64,000 nucleotides of DNA, from positions 1 to 64,000 of the IMG/VR virus record IMGVR_UViG_3300045806_000063; one strand, 5' to 3'. A program made the translations under genes and the position numbers. Origin of the DNA: a virus. The notes below the pieces were generated by a model. It did no database searches, had not been told where the DNA came from, and saw only the letters and a program-made list of their open reading frames with translations. Positions 26,731 to 36,213 of this stretch are shown piece by piece (the stretch's first letter is position 1; each line of letters begins with the position of its first letter).

Positions 26731-28249
26731 AATCTTTCCAGAGATTTAAAGATTTAGGATCTGAAGCATTAGGTAAACTATATAATGCTCTTGATACACC
26801 ACCGTAGTCAGGTGTAACTCCACCTTTACTTAACTCATAGTAGAAGTCACGTTTATTCATAGGAGTATCATCATGGTCACGGTGCTTACCTCTTGATACA
26901 CACCAATAGGATTTACCATCTATGTGTTTATGGACATTTGATAAAATCTCTACATCCAATTCGTTAAATAGATTTTTAGAATCTGCATACCAGCTACCTC
27001 CTTCAAACTCCCGAGTACAGGTACCAGATCTCTCTTGTGCTACTTTCTTAGCCTCGCCATTTAATTGAGCCCCGGTGCAGAAGAGGATACCTTTAGGGTA
27101 ACAATAGTTACGGATTATATCGCATGTCATAGGAAGTTTTAAGTCTTCCCGTGGTGCTGGTGTATGTTTTGCAATCTTTGTAACATAATCAAAGGTACAG
27201 ACATGAATTTCGTATCCTAATGCTTCATAATAGTCAAAAACCTTTAATAGGTCAAAAACAGTAAACCTATTTGGATTAAATGATAATAGAGCAAACGAAT
27301 AACCATTTACCGCATAGTAGTCCATTAGGTAGTCGGTAGCGACATCTAGATCGATTTTAGATATAGGTAATTTTATACCGGTGGAATTATAATAAGTCCT
27401 TTGATACAAAACCTTAGTATCTTGATCATGAGTAGTCTCAGTGGTAATTCTGAGCATCATTGGTTTTCTAGTAGGGTTCCATAACCATGGTTTATTAAAC
27501 CGTGGAAAGTTAGAACCTATATCTAAAAGGTGACCAGTCTTATAACCGAAAGATACAGCACCAACTAAGTAGAACCATCCTCTTAACAGACCTGAACCGC
27601 CTAAGGCTTCATTTAATCCAATGATACCTGTATTTAGCATACCGTCAGAACTGTACATCTCTACAGATTTAGATAAGGCTTTCTTAATGGATTCCTTATC
27701 TGTAAAATCTACCATCCCAGTTAACCCAGGTAACTCCTCCAATGACATAGTCGAGTTTAAGTCAGTTAACTCAGCTATCATCTCATTAATAAATGGATTT
27801 AACTCTACATACTCACCACTGTATGATACAATGGCATTAGCTTTCTGTATAGTCTTTGTGATCTTTTCTCGTTTACCAATATATCGAAGTTCAGACATTA
27901 TCGAATTAATACGAGCTTCTAACTTATCAAGATCTATTTCGCTCGGTAATAGTTTTTCTATAATCCCTAAGTATTCAGGATTATCCATACAGTTAAGTCG
28001 TACTCTATTTATAATTTCTTCAGAGTTATGTTTAATATCTATCGTGCATAATAACCAATCTGAGGTATCTCTCAATCCCTCTATCATGTATTCTTCACTC
28101 CCTAGTCCTCTAGTAGCTCTAGGGTCTACTTTGATGTTACTTAGTGTTTTTTTTATCTCATCAAATATATGTTCTTTAGTAGAACTACTATGACTACTAA
28201 GGTACAAAACTGTAATAACTTTCAGTAGTCTAATTACTTCATTTTCCAT
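26729..28249 (-). CDS. DnaB-family replicative helicase-like ATPase
   Basis: This 506-residue protein has an N-terminal helical half and a C-terminal RecA-like half laid out as in DnaB. NTGIIGLNEALGGSGLLRG (206-224) matches the entry to the core. GAVSFGYKT (230-238) sits at Walker A but lacks the canonical GKT glycine order. YEIHVCTFDYV (346-356) sits at Walker B, and CTGAQLNGEAKK (391-402) matches the SQLNR-type motif. The degenerate P-loop means ATPase activity is uncertain. The minus-strand start has AAAGGA upstream. Its neighbours are an AlpA-like gene and, divergently, the capsid operon. Confidence 0.6.
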   Translation of the reverse strand: MENEVIRLLKVITVLYLSSHSSSTKEHIFDEIKKTLSNIKVDPRATRGLGSEEYMIEGLRDTSDWLLCTIDIKHNSEEIINRVRLNCMDNPEYLGIIEKLLPSEIDLDKLEARINSIMSELRYIGKREKITKTIQKANAIVSYSGEYVELNPFINEMIAELTDLNSTMSLEELPGLTGMVDFTDKESIKKALSKSVEMYSSDGMLNTGIIGLNEALGGSGLLRGWFYLVGAVSFGYKTGHLLDIGSNFPRFNKPWLWNPTRKPMMLRITTETTHDQDTKVLYQRTYYNSTGIKLPISKIDLDVATDYLMDYYAVNGYSFALLSFNPNRFTVFDLLKVFDYYEALGYEIHVCTFDYVTKIAKHTPAPREDLKLPMTCDIIRNYCYPKGILFCTGAQLNGEAKKVAQERSGTCTREFEGGSWYADSKNLFNELDVEILSNVHKHIDGKSYWCVSRGKHRDHDDTPMNKRDFYYELSKGGVTPDYGGVSRALYSLPNASDPKSLNLWKD

Positions 28250-28274
28250 TGTATATCCTTTTATTTATTGCAAT

Positions 28275-28287
28275 AGATATGTACATT
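28275..28287 (+). promoter_or_regulatory. Late-type promoter candidate AGATATGTACATT
   Basis: It lies in the 78-bp gap between the divergent helicase gene and the capsid operon. It shares ATATGTAC with the candidate at 18091 ahead of the internal head protein. Confidence 0.4.
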
Positions 28288-28327
28288 ACTTTAATATTCA
28301 CTAATCATGTTAATGGAGTCAAATGAT

Positions 28328-28801
28328 GTGAGCAAAGCAATTTATTTAAACGGAGTAGAGGTTACGCTCATTGAACAACAGGGTATTAATCTTAAAACCT
28401 TATCATGGTTAAAGTTAAGTGGATTATTAAACCGTGCTGATTATTTAGTTATACTCGAAAGAACACAACGCGTTACCAAAATAGGAGGGTTTCTAAGAGA
28501 CCTTGGTTTGAGAATAGTAGAAGGGTGTGGATCGTTAAATGCAACTGAAACCTTAACTGATCAATCACCTATTCTGTTAGAGGAAGGTTTTATTGTAAAT
28601 GCTGTAATGGGAGCCGACAATACATTAGTGTTATGGCCTGAAGCTGGTGAATATAAGACTATTCATGATATGTATAAATATTCAAGACTGAACATCTTGA
28701 AAGCAATGAGTACTGTGATGATGTTTAATGAAGTAAAACAATCAGAAATTTTTAAAGCTGCATTCATAGCAGAAGGAATAAACGATGTCGATTTTAGGTA
28801 A
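28328..28801 (+). CDS. Small protein coupled to the capsid gene, unknown
   Basis: This is about 157 residues from a GTG start at 28328, chosen because GGAG at 28315-28318 is well spaced; ATG codons at 28307 and 28313 lack one. The product is soluble and mixed alpha/beta. It overlaps the capsid start by 17 bases, so its translation probably feeds the capsid gene. It could be a capsid partner or a completion protein; no signature is seen. Confidence 0.45.
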   Translation: MSKAIYLNGVEVTLIEQQGINLKTLSWLKLSGLLNRADYLVILERTQRVTKIGGFLRDLGLRIVEGCGSLNATETLTDQSPILLEEGFIVNAVMGADNTLVLWPEAGEYKTIHDMYKYSRLNILKAMSTVMMFNEVKQSEIFKAAFIAEGINDVDFR

Positions 28802-31109
28802 TAAATCTCAATCAAGCATGGGTCGTCAAGCAAAAGAGGCCCTGAAAGCAATTCTCTTGACCCAGACCTCAACCTTTGGTAAGGATGATGTACACGCATA
28901 TCTGGGCCTGGAGTCACTTACCAGCAAAACCAACGAAAAATTATTGATTGACTCTACCAGTCATATCAGTTCATTGCTGAGATCCTCTCCTGAAATTAAT
29001 GCTTATGTGGATCTGATAGCTAAAGGTTGCAAAGGCGTTTATGTCGGTAAAGGTGAAGCTGACACTGCTTTTGGAATGGAAAAGTTACAACAAGACTGGA
29101 AAACTGACACATATGACCGATTAGCAATTTCGGTAATGGCTCAGATGAACCCAGCAAAAACCGTTATGAACTACAACAACATGTGTCCTACTGACACATC
29201 TGCATTAGGCGGCAATTACCATATCCTGAATACTGGCGCTGGTACTTTAGCTTCCTTGTCAAACCCCAAATATTCTCAAGGTTGGGGCTTGGAGTCTTTT
29301 GACCCAGCTACTCATATGGACTTCATTGCGGCTTCCGCATTGATCAACGTAACTGCTACTGTTCCAGGCGCATTTGAAGAAGTATTCTTCCAAGGCATCA
29401 GCTTGCCACCAGGGCAGTCTGGTTTTGACGTAATGGTACAAGTGCCAAAAATCTTGGTTACACGTTTCAGAAACGTGTCATCTGGCGCTGCATGGGATGA
29501 AGAAAAGATTAGCATCGTTCAAGCGGCTTATGATCCATCAATCTTAAGCTCTAACAGTATCAATATCATCCCTATCGTTATTGATGATACCAATCCTCCA
29601 CAACTGGTACCTCAATCAGTTGTTCCTGCCTGGACTGTGAATGTATTGGGTACTGACGTTGAAACCAGACCTATCTTGTTTGGCCCTGAAGTAGGCTTGA
29701 TAGAACTATCCACATTTGGTGCTATTCTGAATAATGGCCAAATGGATGCTACAGATGCACTGTATACTAATGTTGGTGTTCAGGATGTATTTTTCCAAAT
29801 TGACATCAGTGTGGGTACTGCTGGCGTAGGCGATGGCGTCGTAACAACTTCCGCTGTGCTGAAGAATAACGTCACCAGCATAGTTGGTACCTTGCTGCAA
29901 CAAAAGCAAATCGGTCGTGCACAATCATTGCAAACAGTGACCAAAGTTCCTTTATTTGTCACTGAAAACTCCATTCCAGTATCAGGTGCTACCCAAGCTG
30001 AACTGTCAGGCGTTATACAAGCGGCCTTAGGTTTGTCAGCCAGCACTCCTTTTAATCTGAGAGGTGTTTTCACACTGACATCAGAAGCTGATACTGAGAT
30101 TGGCTCAATGATGTGTGGCCAGCTCAACCCTTCCCTCCAAGCGGTTACCGGTACCACTACCTCAGGTATGGAAACTCAGCCAGTGTACAATCTGGCAGCT
30201 CTGAATGGCGGCGCTGGTGCTAGCAAAATTGTCACCACCATTACACCGATTGGCTGGTATCCAAATGCTCGTCGTACCAACTCCAACTTACGTGTCAATG
30301 GTACCATTATTGATGCTAACAACATCGTTAATTACCGGTTACCAATTAACGTATTCCCTCCATTCACTGCACGTACTCCAATTAACCAAACTGATCAAAT
30401 CACATTTGAAACATTGGGTAATGTTACCGCACTTTGGGTATCAGGTCAATGCGTTGATAAATTGATCGAAATGGAAAACTGGCTGGAAACAGTATCTGGT
30501 ACTCCAATGGGTGTAGGTACCATGACTAACCAATGTCCTATCATGGGTGGTGAGTATGTCATTCCAACTCTGCGTACTGATTTGGTTAACATCTATGACC
30601 TGGTTGATAACTGGCAGTCTAAAGATCTGTTGGCTAACATCAGAGCACAATTCCAAGTAACACTGATGTATGCCTCTGCCCAGTTGTACATGGACTCAGG
30701 TTACAGCTCAGCTCTGCAGATGTTACTGCAGGACTTGGACGCATATGAAACTATCGTGGTTACCGATCCATTGATTGCTCAGTTCATGATGGAAGCTGGC
30801 GATATTCGTACTATGGGTGACAACCGTAAATACGTATTCTGCAAAACGAATAATAACAACATTCGTGGCAAAATCTATTACTCTTTCCGTCTGGTTGGCA
30901 GTAGCGATCTGGTACATCCAATGTCTTTCGGTTGCCGTCTCCAGTCACCGAACATCACTTATGAAGTAGTGCCAATGAACCGTGGCGGCGCTAACATCCG
31001 TGAGATTCAATCGATGCCACGTGTGGTACCGTTTGTTAACTTGCCTGTTTTGGGCGTAATCAACGTTGAAGGTTTGTCACAGTTCGCGACTACTGCAGCA
31101 CAACATTAA
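28785..31109 (+). CDS. Major capsid protein (phiKZ gp120-like)
   Basis: A 774-residue protein, close to the length of the phiKZ capsid precursor. The first 170 residues look like a propeptide and contain three Gly-x-Glu sites: YLGLES (39-44), FGMEK (96-100) and WGLESF (167-172). Cleavage after E170 would leave a mature shell protein beginning SFDPATH, at nearly the position where the phiKZ protein is cut. The remainder is beta-rich, as expected for a large HK97-fold capsid. Codon use is clearly biased (CTG, ACC, GGC, CGT), which marks very high expression. A palindrome follows 20 bases after the stop. Identity rests on remembered similarity and layout. Confidence 0.75.
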   Translation: MSILGNKSQSSMGRQAKEALKAILLTQTSTFGKDDVHAYLGLESLTSKTNEKLLIDSTSHISSLLRSSPEINAYVDLIAKGCKGVYVGKGEADTAFGMEKLQQDWKTDTYDRLAISVMAQMNPAKTVMNYNNMCPTDTSALGGNYHILNTGAGTLASLSNPKYSQGWGLESFDPATHMDFIAASALINVTATVPGAFEEVFFQGISLPPGQSGFDVMVQVPKILVTRFRNVSSGAAWDEEKISIVQAAYDPSILSSNSINIIPIVIDDTNPPQLVPQSVVPAWTVNVLGTDVETRPILFGPEVGLIELSTFGAILNNGQMDATDALYTNVGVQDVFFQIDISVGTAGVGDGVVTTSAVLKNNVTSIVGTLLQQKQIGRAQSLQTVTKVPLFVTENSIPVSGATQAELSGVIQAALGLSASTPFNLRGVFTLTSEADTEIGSMMCGQLNPSLQAVTGTTTSGMETQPVYNLAALNGGAGASKIVTTITPIGWYPNARRTNSNLRVNGTIIDANNIVNYRLPINVFPPFTARTPINQTDQITFETLGNVTALWVSGQCVDKLIEMENWLETVSGTPMGVGTMTNQCPIMGGEYVIPTLRTDLVNIYDLVDNWQSKDLLANIRAQFQVTLMYASAQLYMDSGYSSALQMLLQDLDAYETIVVTDPLIAQFMMEAGDIRTMGDNRKYVFCKTNNNNIRGKIYYSFRLVGSSDLVHPMSFGCRLQSPNITYEVVPMNRGGANIREIQSMPRVVPFVNLPVLGVINVEGLSQFATTAAQH

Positions 31110-31129
31110 TCGTTAGTGTTTAATTAGAT

Positions 31130-31167
31130 GTCATCCACCCTCACACCTAGGTGTGAGGGTGGATGAC
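31130..31167 (+). terminator. Perfect 38-bp palindrome after the capsid gene
   Basis: Exact 19-nt arms meet at CCTAGG. It ends the capsid operon and lies 11 bases before promoter-leader copy 5. It has no T-run. Confidence 0.78.
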
Positions 31168-31178
31168 TCTATTACTGC

Positions 31179-31279
31179 TATTCAAATAATTTTCAAACAT
31201 ACATTATCTAGATGAGATTACTAAATGGTTTTCTTAAGTAGTCATTCTTTTAATGACAAAGTTGATAGAGGATAAGATT
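31179..31279 (+). repeat. Promoter-leader repeat, copy 5 of 6
   Basis: Almost identical to copy 2, including the ATGGTTTTCTTAAGT middle, the AATGACAAAGTTGATAGAGG stretch and the AGAGGATAAGATT ribosome region. The frame is open through the leader, as in copies 2 and 6, but the ATG after the ribosome site is preferred. Confidence 0.85.
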
Positions 31280-31891
31280 ATGAACACATACAAAAATATC
31301 TGGGCAATGATTCAGGTGTACACACTCGTACTGCTCGGAGCAGTACGTGCAGTATGGCTGAAAAAGCACAATAAACCAGTAAGACTTGACCAGCTGTTAA
31401 AGCTGGCGTTGCTAAAGGCCATTACACATGACCTCACTACCTTCTGGAAAAGCCCAGAAGGTAGTGAGGTGAATGTTCCAGCCATAGAGCGTTCAGCGGA
31501 TAGCTGGAATGCCAGCTGGGTACAGGCCCTACAAGCGGCAGGCTCCGCAGAGAATAGTCTGGTGGGGGCTAGCATTAAGTTAGCCGACTATCTTGCCGAC
31601 TACTCTACCCATAAGTTGGTCACTTATGGGGAGCTGCAGTACAATCTTAACAATGCAGTGCGGAGGTGTACGCTGGCTAATAAGGCCGAGTTTGATGCTA
31701 TGGGAATGGATATGAGAGTGGTACGACTACCCCACGTCTTATTCCTGGCGTATGTTGAACACCTCAAACAGTCCAGAGATTTCTTCTGGGCCCATGGGGT
31801 GTTGAAGCAAGTAAGTTCTGCGGCGAAGTCCGTGGAGTATCAGCTGTACTTATCTCCTGAACAGAGAGGTACGACTGTAGTAGGTTTATAA
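31280..31891 (+). CDS. Early cassette protein, 203 residues, unknown
   Basis: This single-gene cassette directly after the capsid operon encodes a helical protein with a hydrophobic N-terminal segment (about residues 8-27) followed by basic residues, which may anchor it to the membrane. No family is recognised. The coding strand is unusually rich in exact hairpins: 31327-31347, 31390-31406, 31431-31470 (17 bp), 31502-31517 and 31608-31630. Base use is more GC-rich than the tail genes, as in cassettes 1, 2 and 6. Confidence 0.65.
   Translation: MNTYKNIWAMIQVYTLVLLGAVRAVWLKKHNKPVRLDQLLKLALLKAITHDLTTFWKSPEGSEVNVPAIERSADSWNASWVQALQAAGSAENSLVGASIKLADYLADYSTHKLVTYGELQYNLNNAVRRCTLANKAEFDAMGMDMRVVRLPHVLFLAYVEHLKQSRDFFWAHGVLKQVSSAAKSVEYQLYLSPEQRGTTVVGL
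31431..31470 (+). other. 17-bp perfect hairpin inside a coding sequence
   Basis: Seventeen bases beginning ACCTCACTACCTTC pair without mismatch with a downstream copy across a 6-nt AAAAGC loop, all within the gene at 31280. This is as strong as the terminators in the window but has no T-run and lies mid-gene. Confidence 0.85.
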
Positions 31892-31908
31892 ACCTATTAC
31901 CATATGGC

Positions 31909-31946
31909 AGATAGAGACATTAATGTCTCTATCTATTTTTTTTTTC
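31909..31946 (+). terminator. Perfect 26-bp palindrome plus T-run
   Basis: AGATAGAGACATT meets its exact complement at 31909-31934, followed by eleven T. It ends cassette 5. A further 16-bp palindrome (31881-31896) overlaps the stop codon of the gene before it. Confidence 0.85.
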
Positions 31947-31960
31947 ATCTATCTTTGAAA

Positions 31961-31974
31961 CATATATTATCTAT
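31961..31974 (+). promoter_or_regulatory. Early-type promoter motif ACATATATTATCTA
   Basis: Exact match to the core also found at 43649, here without the long conserved leader. It lies 27 nt before the ATG at 32001 and just after the cassette 5 terminator. Confidence 0.55.
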
Positions 31975-32000
31975 AGGCATTACAGCATAAAAGGAAAAAT

Positions 32001-33068
32001 ATGTTAACTTCTAAAATATCAAAAGACAATAAAGGTATAAAGAGAGAGTATAAAGGTTTGCAGGTAACGACTACTTTTATTAATTACTCTAAGTACCATT
32101 TGGTGATATGTTTTAGGGATGGATGTTATTCAGTTTTATCGCCATCCGATAAAGACCCTTATCAGGATATTTTAATGGTAGGGCACCAAAAATCAAATCT
32201 TAAAGATGGTATTTTAACCGTAGATGGAGTTGAAGATGAAAGACTTATGCACATTAAAGAAAAGCTAAAAGTTAATCATCGGCATGTTGAATGGGAGGAG
32301 TCAATAGATATCAGTTCGTTAGCGGATACAAGGGGGGGAAAGTATATTTATGATTTAGATATCTACATTGGTATTGTGGATAATTTAGATTTTGAACATT
32401 TTCATCCGTTTTCCTTTCAGCATATAACGAACAGAGAATTGAATCCTGGGGTAGAATTTGACCCAAAGACACAAATAAGCTTTACTATAAAAATTGTAGA
32501 TAATGAGTTACCTGGTGTAGATTACTATACAGTAATTAATGATGACATAGTGCATTTAAAAAGCGAACTATCATCGTTTCGCAATAGTGGTTTATACGTT
32601 ATTGGGGTACCAGAGTTAGATACTGTTAAAACAAATAAAATGAGGAAGACAGATAAATACAGTATACCGCAAGCTTTAGAAGGTGTAAGTAAGTTTAAGT
32701 TATTCAAATCAATTGCCGATGCTACTATTTACCTTAATGAAAGAGGTACTTTAGCCTCGGTTAGTAAGCTTGAACTATCAAGGCAGGAGACAAAGAACCT
32801 TGAGATGAAGAAAGCATTGGAACAGTTACAGCATGAGAATGCTTTAATAAATGCAAACAGGTCTAAGACCGAGAATGAACTCAAGTCATATCAGGAGGAA
32901 TATGAGAGAGACTTACAAAATAGGAAGCAGGACTTTGAATTACGAATACAGAAACTAAAAGAGGAAGCAGCTATTGAAACTCAAGTAAATAAGTCTAATG
33001 TTGAGACACTAAAAGTAATAGGAGGAGGTTTAGCTTTGGGCGTATTACTCTTGAAAATATTTTTATAA
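32001..33068 (+). CDS. Tail-anchored coiled-coil membrane protein, unknown
   Basis: This 355-residue protein has a soluble mixed alpha/beta part (1-235), a long charged coiled coil (about 245-325), and a single C-terminal membrane helix (about 336-354) that would anchor it with the bulk in the cytoplasm. The start has AAAAGGAAA upstream. It is the first gene after an early-type promoter and precedes the RNA-polymerase-like gene by 52 bp. The build suggests a membrane-tethering or scaffold protein acting inside the infected cell, but no family is recognised. Confidence 0.55.
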   Translation: MLTSKISKDNKGIKREYKGLQVTTTFINYSKYHLVICFRDGCYSVLSPSDKDPYQDILMVGHQKSNLKDGILTVDGVEDERLMHIKEKLKVNHRHVEWEESIDISSLADTRGGKYIYDLDIYIGIVDNLDFEHFHPFSFQHITNRELNPGVEFDPKTQISFTIKIVDNELPGVDYYTVINDDIVHLKSELSSFRNSGLYVIGVPELDTVKTNKMRKTDKYSIPQALEGVSKFKLFKSIADATIYLNERGTLASVSKLELSRQETKNLEMKKALEQLQHENALINANRSKTENELKSYQEEYERDLQNRKQDFELRIQKLKEEAAIETQVNKSNVETLKVIGGGLALGVLLLKIFL

Positions 33069-33120
33069 TATACAGCCACTATTAATGATGTGATATAACC
33101 TATGTCAGTTTGGAGGCTAG

Positions 33121-34737
33121 ATGTCAAAAGTAGATTTAAACATGCAAAAATGGCTTAATGCCAGAACCCCAAAATTAAATAGAGGTATAGTGGAAGGGTT
33201 ATCACATTTACACTCCCCTAATATCGAAAAATTAATTGAGAGATTATGGGTATGTTCTAGTAAAGGATATCCTCCAGGAATCACGTATGAGGGAGGAAGG
33301 AGATGTACGGCTAAGGAAAGCTTTCTTGAAGTAACAAAATCAAATGCCCCGAATAGAGCATTCGAAATGTCGACATCTGACATGTATTTAATGCGGTATG
33401 ATTTCGCATTTCATGGAGTCCCTCTTAGTCCTAGACATATATTCCTGCCATTCATTAGACCAGGTGGTCTTTTCACTGTCAGAGATACTCAGTATATGGT
33501 AACTCCTGTGATTTCAGGCAGGATCTTTAATATTGAACATGGGGAGATTTATTTACCATCTACTCGATTAAGGATGGGGTTCTGGCAAAAGGAGGTATCG
33601 TGTATTCTTAATGATAGAGAGATCAATAGATCCTCTGTTGGTGGGTATTTGTACTATATACATCCTGATACAAAACGGTCTAAACTAAACCCCTTACTGG
33701 TTCATTATCTTTTAGCTAAGTTCGGTATCGTAGATACTCTTAAGTTTTATGGAGTAAATGCGAAATTAGGCTATCAGGAATTGGATGAATTAGATAAGTC
33801 TGAGTGGTTCGTGTTTAGAAGTAAACAGATGGCAATAAAAAATAGATCAGCTAAGGAGTATCCTCCTACTGAGCTTAGGATTGCTATTTCTAAAGACAGT
33901 TATTATGTCTTGATCTGTGATATCATTGCTAGTATTTTCTATATACTGGATAATGTACTTTGTAATACCTCGGACATTGCTGAATTAGTAAATCCTAATT
34001 ACTGGTTACGGCTACTATACTTCTTCATATTCAAAGAGACTTGTAGTGAAAATAAAATGGTCGAGAAAATGACTAAACATATGGAGTCAATGGAATCGAC
34101 CATTGATGAAATTACAATTGATGGCTTCAAAAGAGCTAATCTAAATTGTACAACAGTGTTTGAGTTATTTAGATTCTTAACAATTAATTTCAATGACCTA
34201 TGCATCCATTACGACTATGGGACTATGTATGATCTTGAGATTAGAACTATTGAACCATTGACTTTCGGTATACGGAAAGACATTACAAATGCGATGTATC
34301 GCTTGCAGAAAATTCCACCTAATAATTTAACTGCAGCTAAAATTAATTTTGTATTATCCCATTCTATTGACCGAGATACAATCCTGTCAGTTAAAGGACA
34401 TGGAGAGCTAGAACCAAGCAGCATTGCATCCACCTGTATGCTCTATGGACCAACTGCTGACATAATAACCTACAGTAAAGCCACTTCATCTGGAGGGGAT
34501 TCACTTACTGATTTAAATGATCCTAACCTATTAATGCATTATAGTCTACTAGAGGTAAGCAGTTATAATGCCTGCACTGGTAAGGAGTTGTCTGGGAGAG
34601 GACTATTAAATCCTCATCAGTCATTTGTACATGGTAATGTTACCAGTCCATCTAAGAAACATGCAGAAAAGTTAGCATTGTTAAATGATCAATTAACTCA
34701 ACACAAAAGAAAACATGAGGCAAAAGAATGCTTATAG
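33121..34737 (+). CDS. Candidate RNA polymerase beta N-terminal-like subunit (phiKZ gp123-like)
   Basis: This 538-residue protein has a strong GGAGG ribosome site. Around residues 107-165 it has FLPFIRPGGLFTVRDTQYMV and then PVISGRIFNIEHGEIYLPS. This recalls the part of bacterial beta subunits where the chain states that a strand is held in place (GxFIxNGxERVxxSQ). In phiKZ a subunit of the non-virion RNA polymerase, gp123, corresponds to the beta N-terminus and is encoded shortly after the capsid gene; the position here matches. No catalytic motif is expected in this part. The call rests on weak similarity plus gene order. Confidence 0.45.
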   Translation: MSKVDLNMQKWLNARTPKLNRGIVEGLSHLHSPNIEKLIERLWVCSSKGYPPGITYEGGRRCTAKESFLEVTKSNAPNRAFEMSTSDMYLMRYDFAFHGVPLSPRHIFLPFIRPGGLFTVRDTQYMVTPVISGRIFNIEHGEIYLPSTRLRMGFWQKEVSCILNDREINRSSVGGYLYYIHPDTKRSKLNPLLVHYLLAKFGIVDTLKFYGVNAKLGYQELDELDKSEWFVFRSKQMAIKNRSAKEYPPTELRIAISKDSYYVLICDIIASIFYILDNVLCNTSDIAELVNPNYWLRLLYFFIFKETCSENKMVEKMTKHMESMESTIDEITIDGFKRANLNCTTVFELFRFLTINFNDLCIHYDYGTMYDLEIRTIEPLTFGIRKDITNAMYRLQKIPPNNLTAAKINFVLSHSIDRDTILSVKGHGELEPSSIASTCMLYGPTADIITYSKATSSGGDSLTDLNDPNLLMHYSLLEVSSYNACTGKELSGRGLLNPHQSFVHGNVTSPSKKHAEKLALLNDQLTQHKRKHEAKECL

Positions 34738-36149
34738 GAGACACTCGTGGTAGAGGTAGTATGAGAGGTACTGTTGAACAAGAAACAGACATTGAACAAG
34801 AGATTTTTGATAATGTCTGCGAAGACTTTAAAGTATCTTCAATGGAGAGAAGACAATTTCAATTACTAGCAGATAAGGAGTATCAAAAACTATTCGATTT
34901 AATATCTCCGTATATTAATGAGAGTAAATGGATAGATCTTGTTAGGATTATAATGCTCAATCTATTAGGGGAAACAATACCGGCCCTTTATGATAAAGAA
35001 TCTAATGACTATGAGCCAGACATCTATACAGCAATGGCAGATCTTGAGAAACTTGTCGATAAGATATCCAACCCAGAACCAGCCAGAAGAGATCTTCGCC
35101 CATCCAACACAGATAGAGGAAGATCATCTCCGTCTACTTTTAGAGGCGGTAGCAGAAATTCGGGCAGAAGAACACAGTCTGCATCAATTAACAATACCCG
35201 GAGAAATAACGACATGTTTGACCCAGACGACCATAGAACACAAGGAGAAACAATTCGGCAGAATACTCCTCCGTTCAAAGCAGGAAAGAATGTAACTGAA
35301 GTAGTAGTTGAAAAACTGATACCAGTAACAGTGCCTGGAATGGTGGATCGTACTGCTGCATTTGATCCTACCATCAGAACTGGGTTAAATGGTGGTGAAT
35401 CCATTGAGTGTTATCAACTGTGTGATATTGGAAGTAACTTTGGCGATTATCCAGTTCTGTATAAGCATTGGGTGGAAGAAAGAATGGCCTATGGTCTTCT
35501 TTCGGTAGATGAGCCAAGTGTGACAGCTATTGAGAACATTTTTAATGAACTTGGAGAAGTAGCTACGATTGATAGACTAGTAGCTTTAATAAAGGAATTA
35601 CAAAGTCATGGAAAGTTGGAGACGGTTTATTGGTTATCCAACCGAATATCTGCACTAGTGTTAGATTATCTTGACACTAAATTTGAAATGCGTGATCAAG
35701 AGTCGTTTCCTCTACTCACTCGTCCAGACGACTGTATAGAGTACTTAAAGGATGCAAATATTCTGGACCAGGTTTCAAAGCTAGTTACTGTGTTTATAAA
35801 TAAGTTATTCTCGAACTGGTATTTCTTCAGATGCGAAACACATGAAGAAGACACAGTTAGTGCTGAGGATAAACTGTCGATTGACACAGTGGTGGTGTTA
35901 AGATATACGGTACCGATTCTAATTCTGCCGTATATCACAAGCTATCAAAGAATATCGAAGACGTTCAAGATACTAACCTCATCAGTAGAGGAAAATGTAG
36001 CAAATTTCTTAGTTCAGAAAGCTTTTGTTAAGATACCCCCTACTGAACATGAGTTATACATTTGTGATAAATCCTATAACCTGTACAAGACTACACGGTG
36101 GATTGATGAGAAGGTCGAAAATATGGAACATGCTATTGTAAAAGCTTAA
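34728..36149 (+). CDS. Protein with disordered Arg/Ser-rich linker, unknown
   Basis: This 473-residue protein has a helical N-terminal domain (about 15-105), an Arg/Ser/Asn/Gly-rich disordered segment (about 115-165), and a helical C-terminal domain (about 215-470). The basic linker could bind nucleic acid. The start overlaps the preceding RNA-polymerase-like gene by 10 bases, with GAGG 7 bases upstream. Coupling suggests the two products work together. An alternative start at 34761 would remove 11 residues. Confidence 0.45.
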   Translation: MLIGDTRGRGSMRGTVEQETDIEQEIFDNVCEDFKVSSMERRQFQLLADKEYQKLFDLISPYINESKWIDLVRIIMLNLLGETIPALYDKESNDYEPDIYTAMADLEKLVDKISNPEPARRDLRPSNTDRGRSSPSTFRGGSRNSGRRTQSASINNTRRNNDMFDPDDHRTQGETIRQNTPPFKAGKNVTEVVVEKLIPVTVPGMVDRTAAFDPTIRTGLNGGESIECYQLCDIGSNFGDYPVLYKHWVEERMAYGLLSVDEPSVTAIENIFNELGEVATIDRLVALIKELQSHGKLETVYWLSNRISALVLDYLDTKFEMRDQESFPLLTRPDDCIEYLKDANILDQVSKLVTVFINKLFSNWYFFRCETHEEDTVSAEDKLSIDTVVVLRYTVPILILPYITSYQRISKTFKILTSSVEENVANFLVQKAFVKIPPTEHELYICDKSYNLYKTTRWIDEKVENMEHAIVKA

Positions 36150-36170
36150 GGAGGTAGCTTAGTTAAGGTA

Positions 36171-36205
36171 AGTGATGGATTCGGCATAGTGCCGAATCCA
36201 TCACT
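36171..36205 (+). terminator. 16-bp stem hairpin
   Basis: Exact 16-nt arms surround TAG. It ends the 32001-36149 unit just before promoter-leader copy 6. It has no T-run. Confidence 0.75.
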
Positions 36206-36213
36206 ATTACCGT

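Noticed and set aside
27621-28193. 190-codon plus-strand frame opposite the helicase gene
   Set aside because: It is fully contained in the DnaB-like gene on the other strand, and has no promoter or ribosome site.
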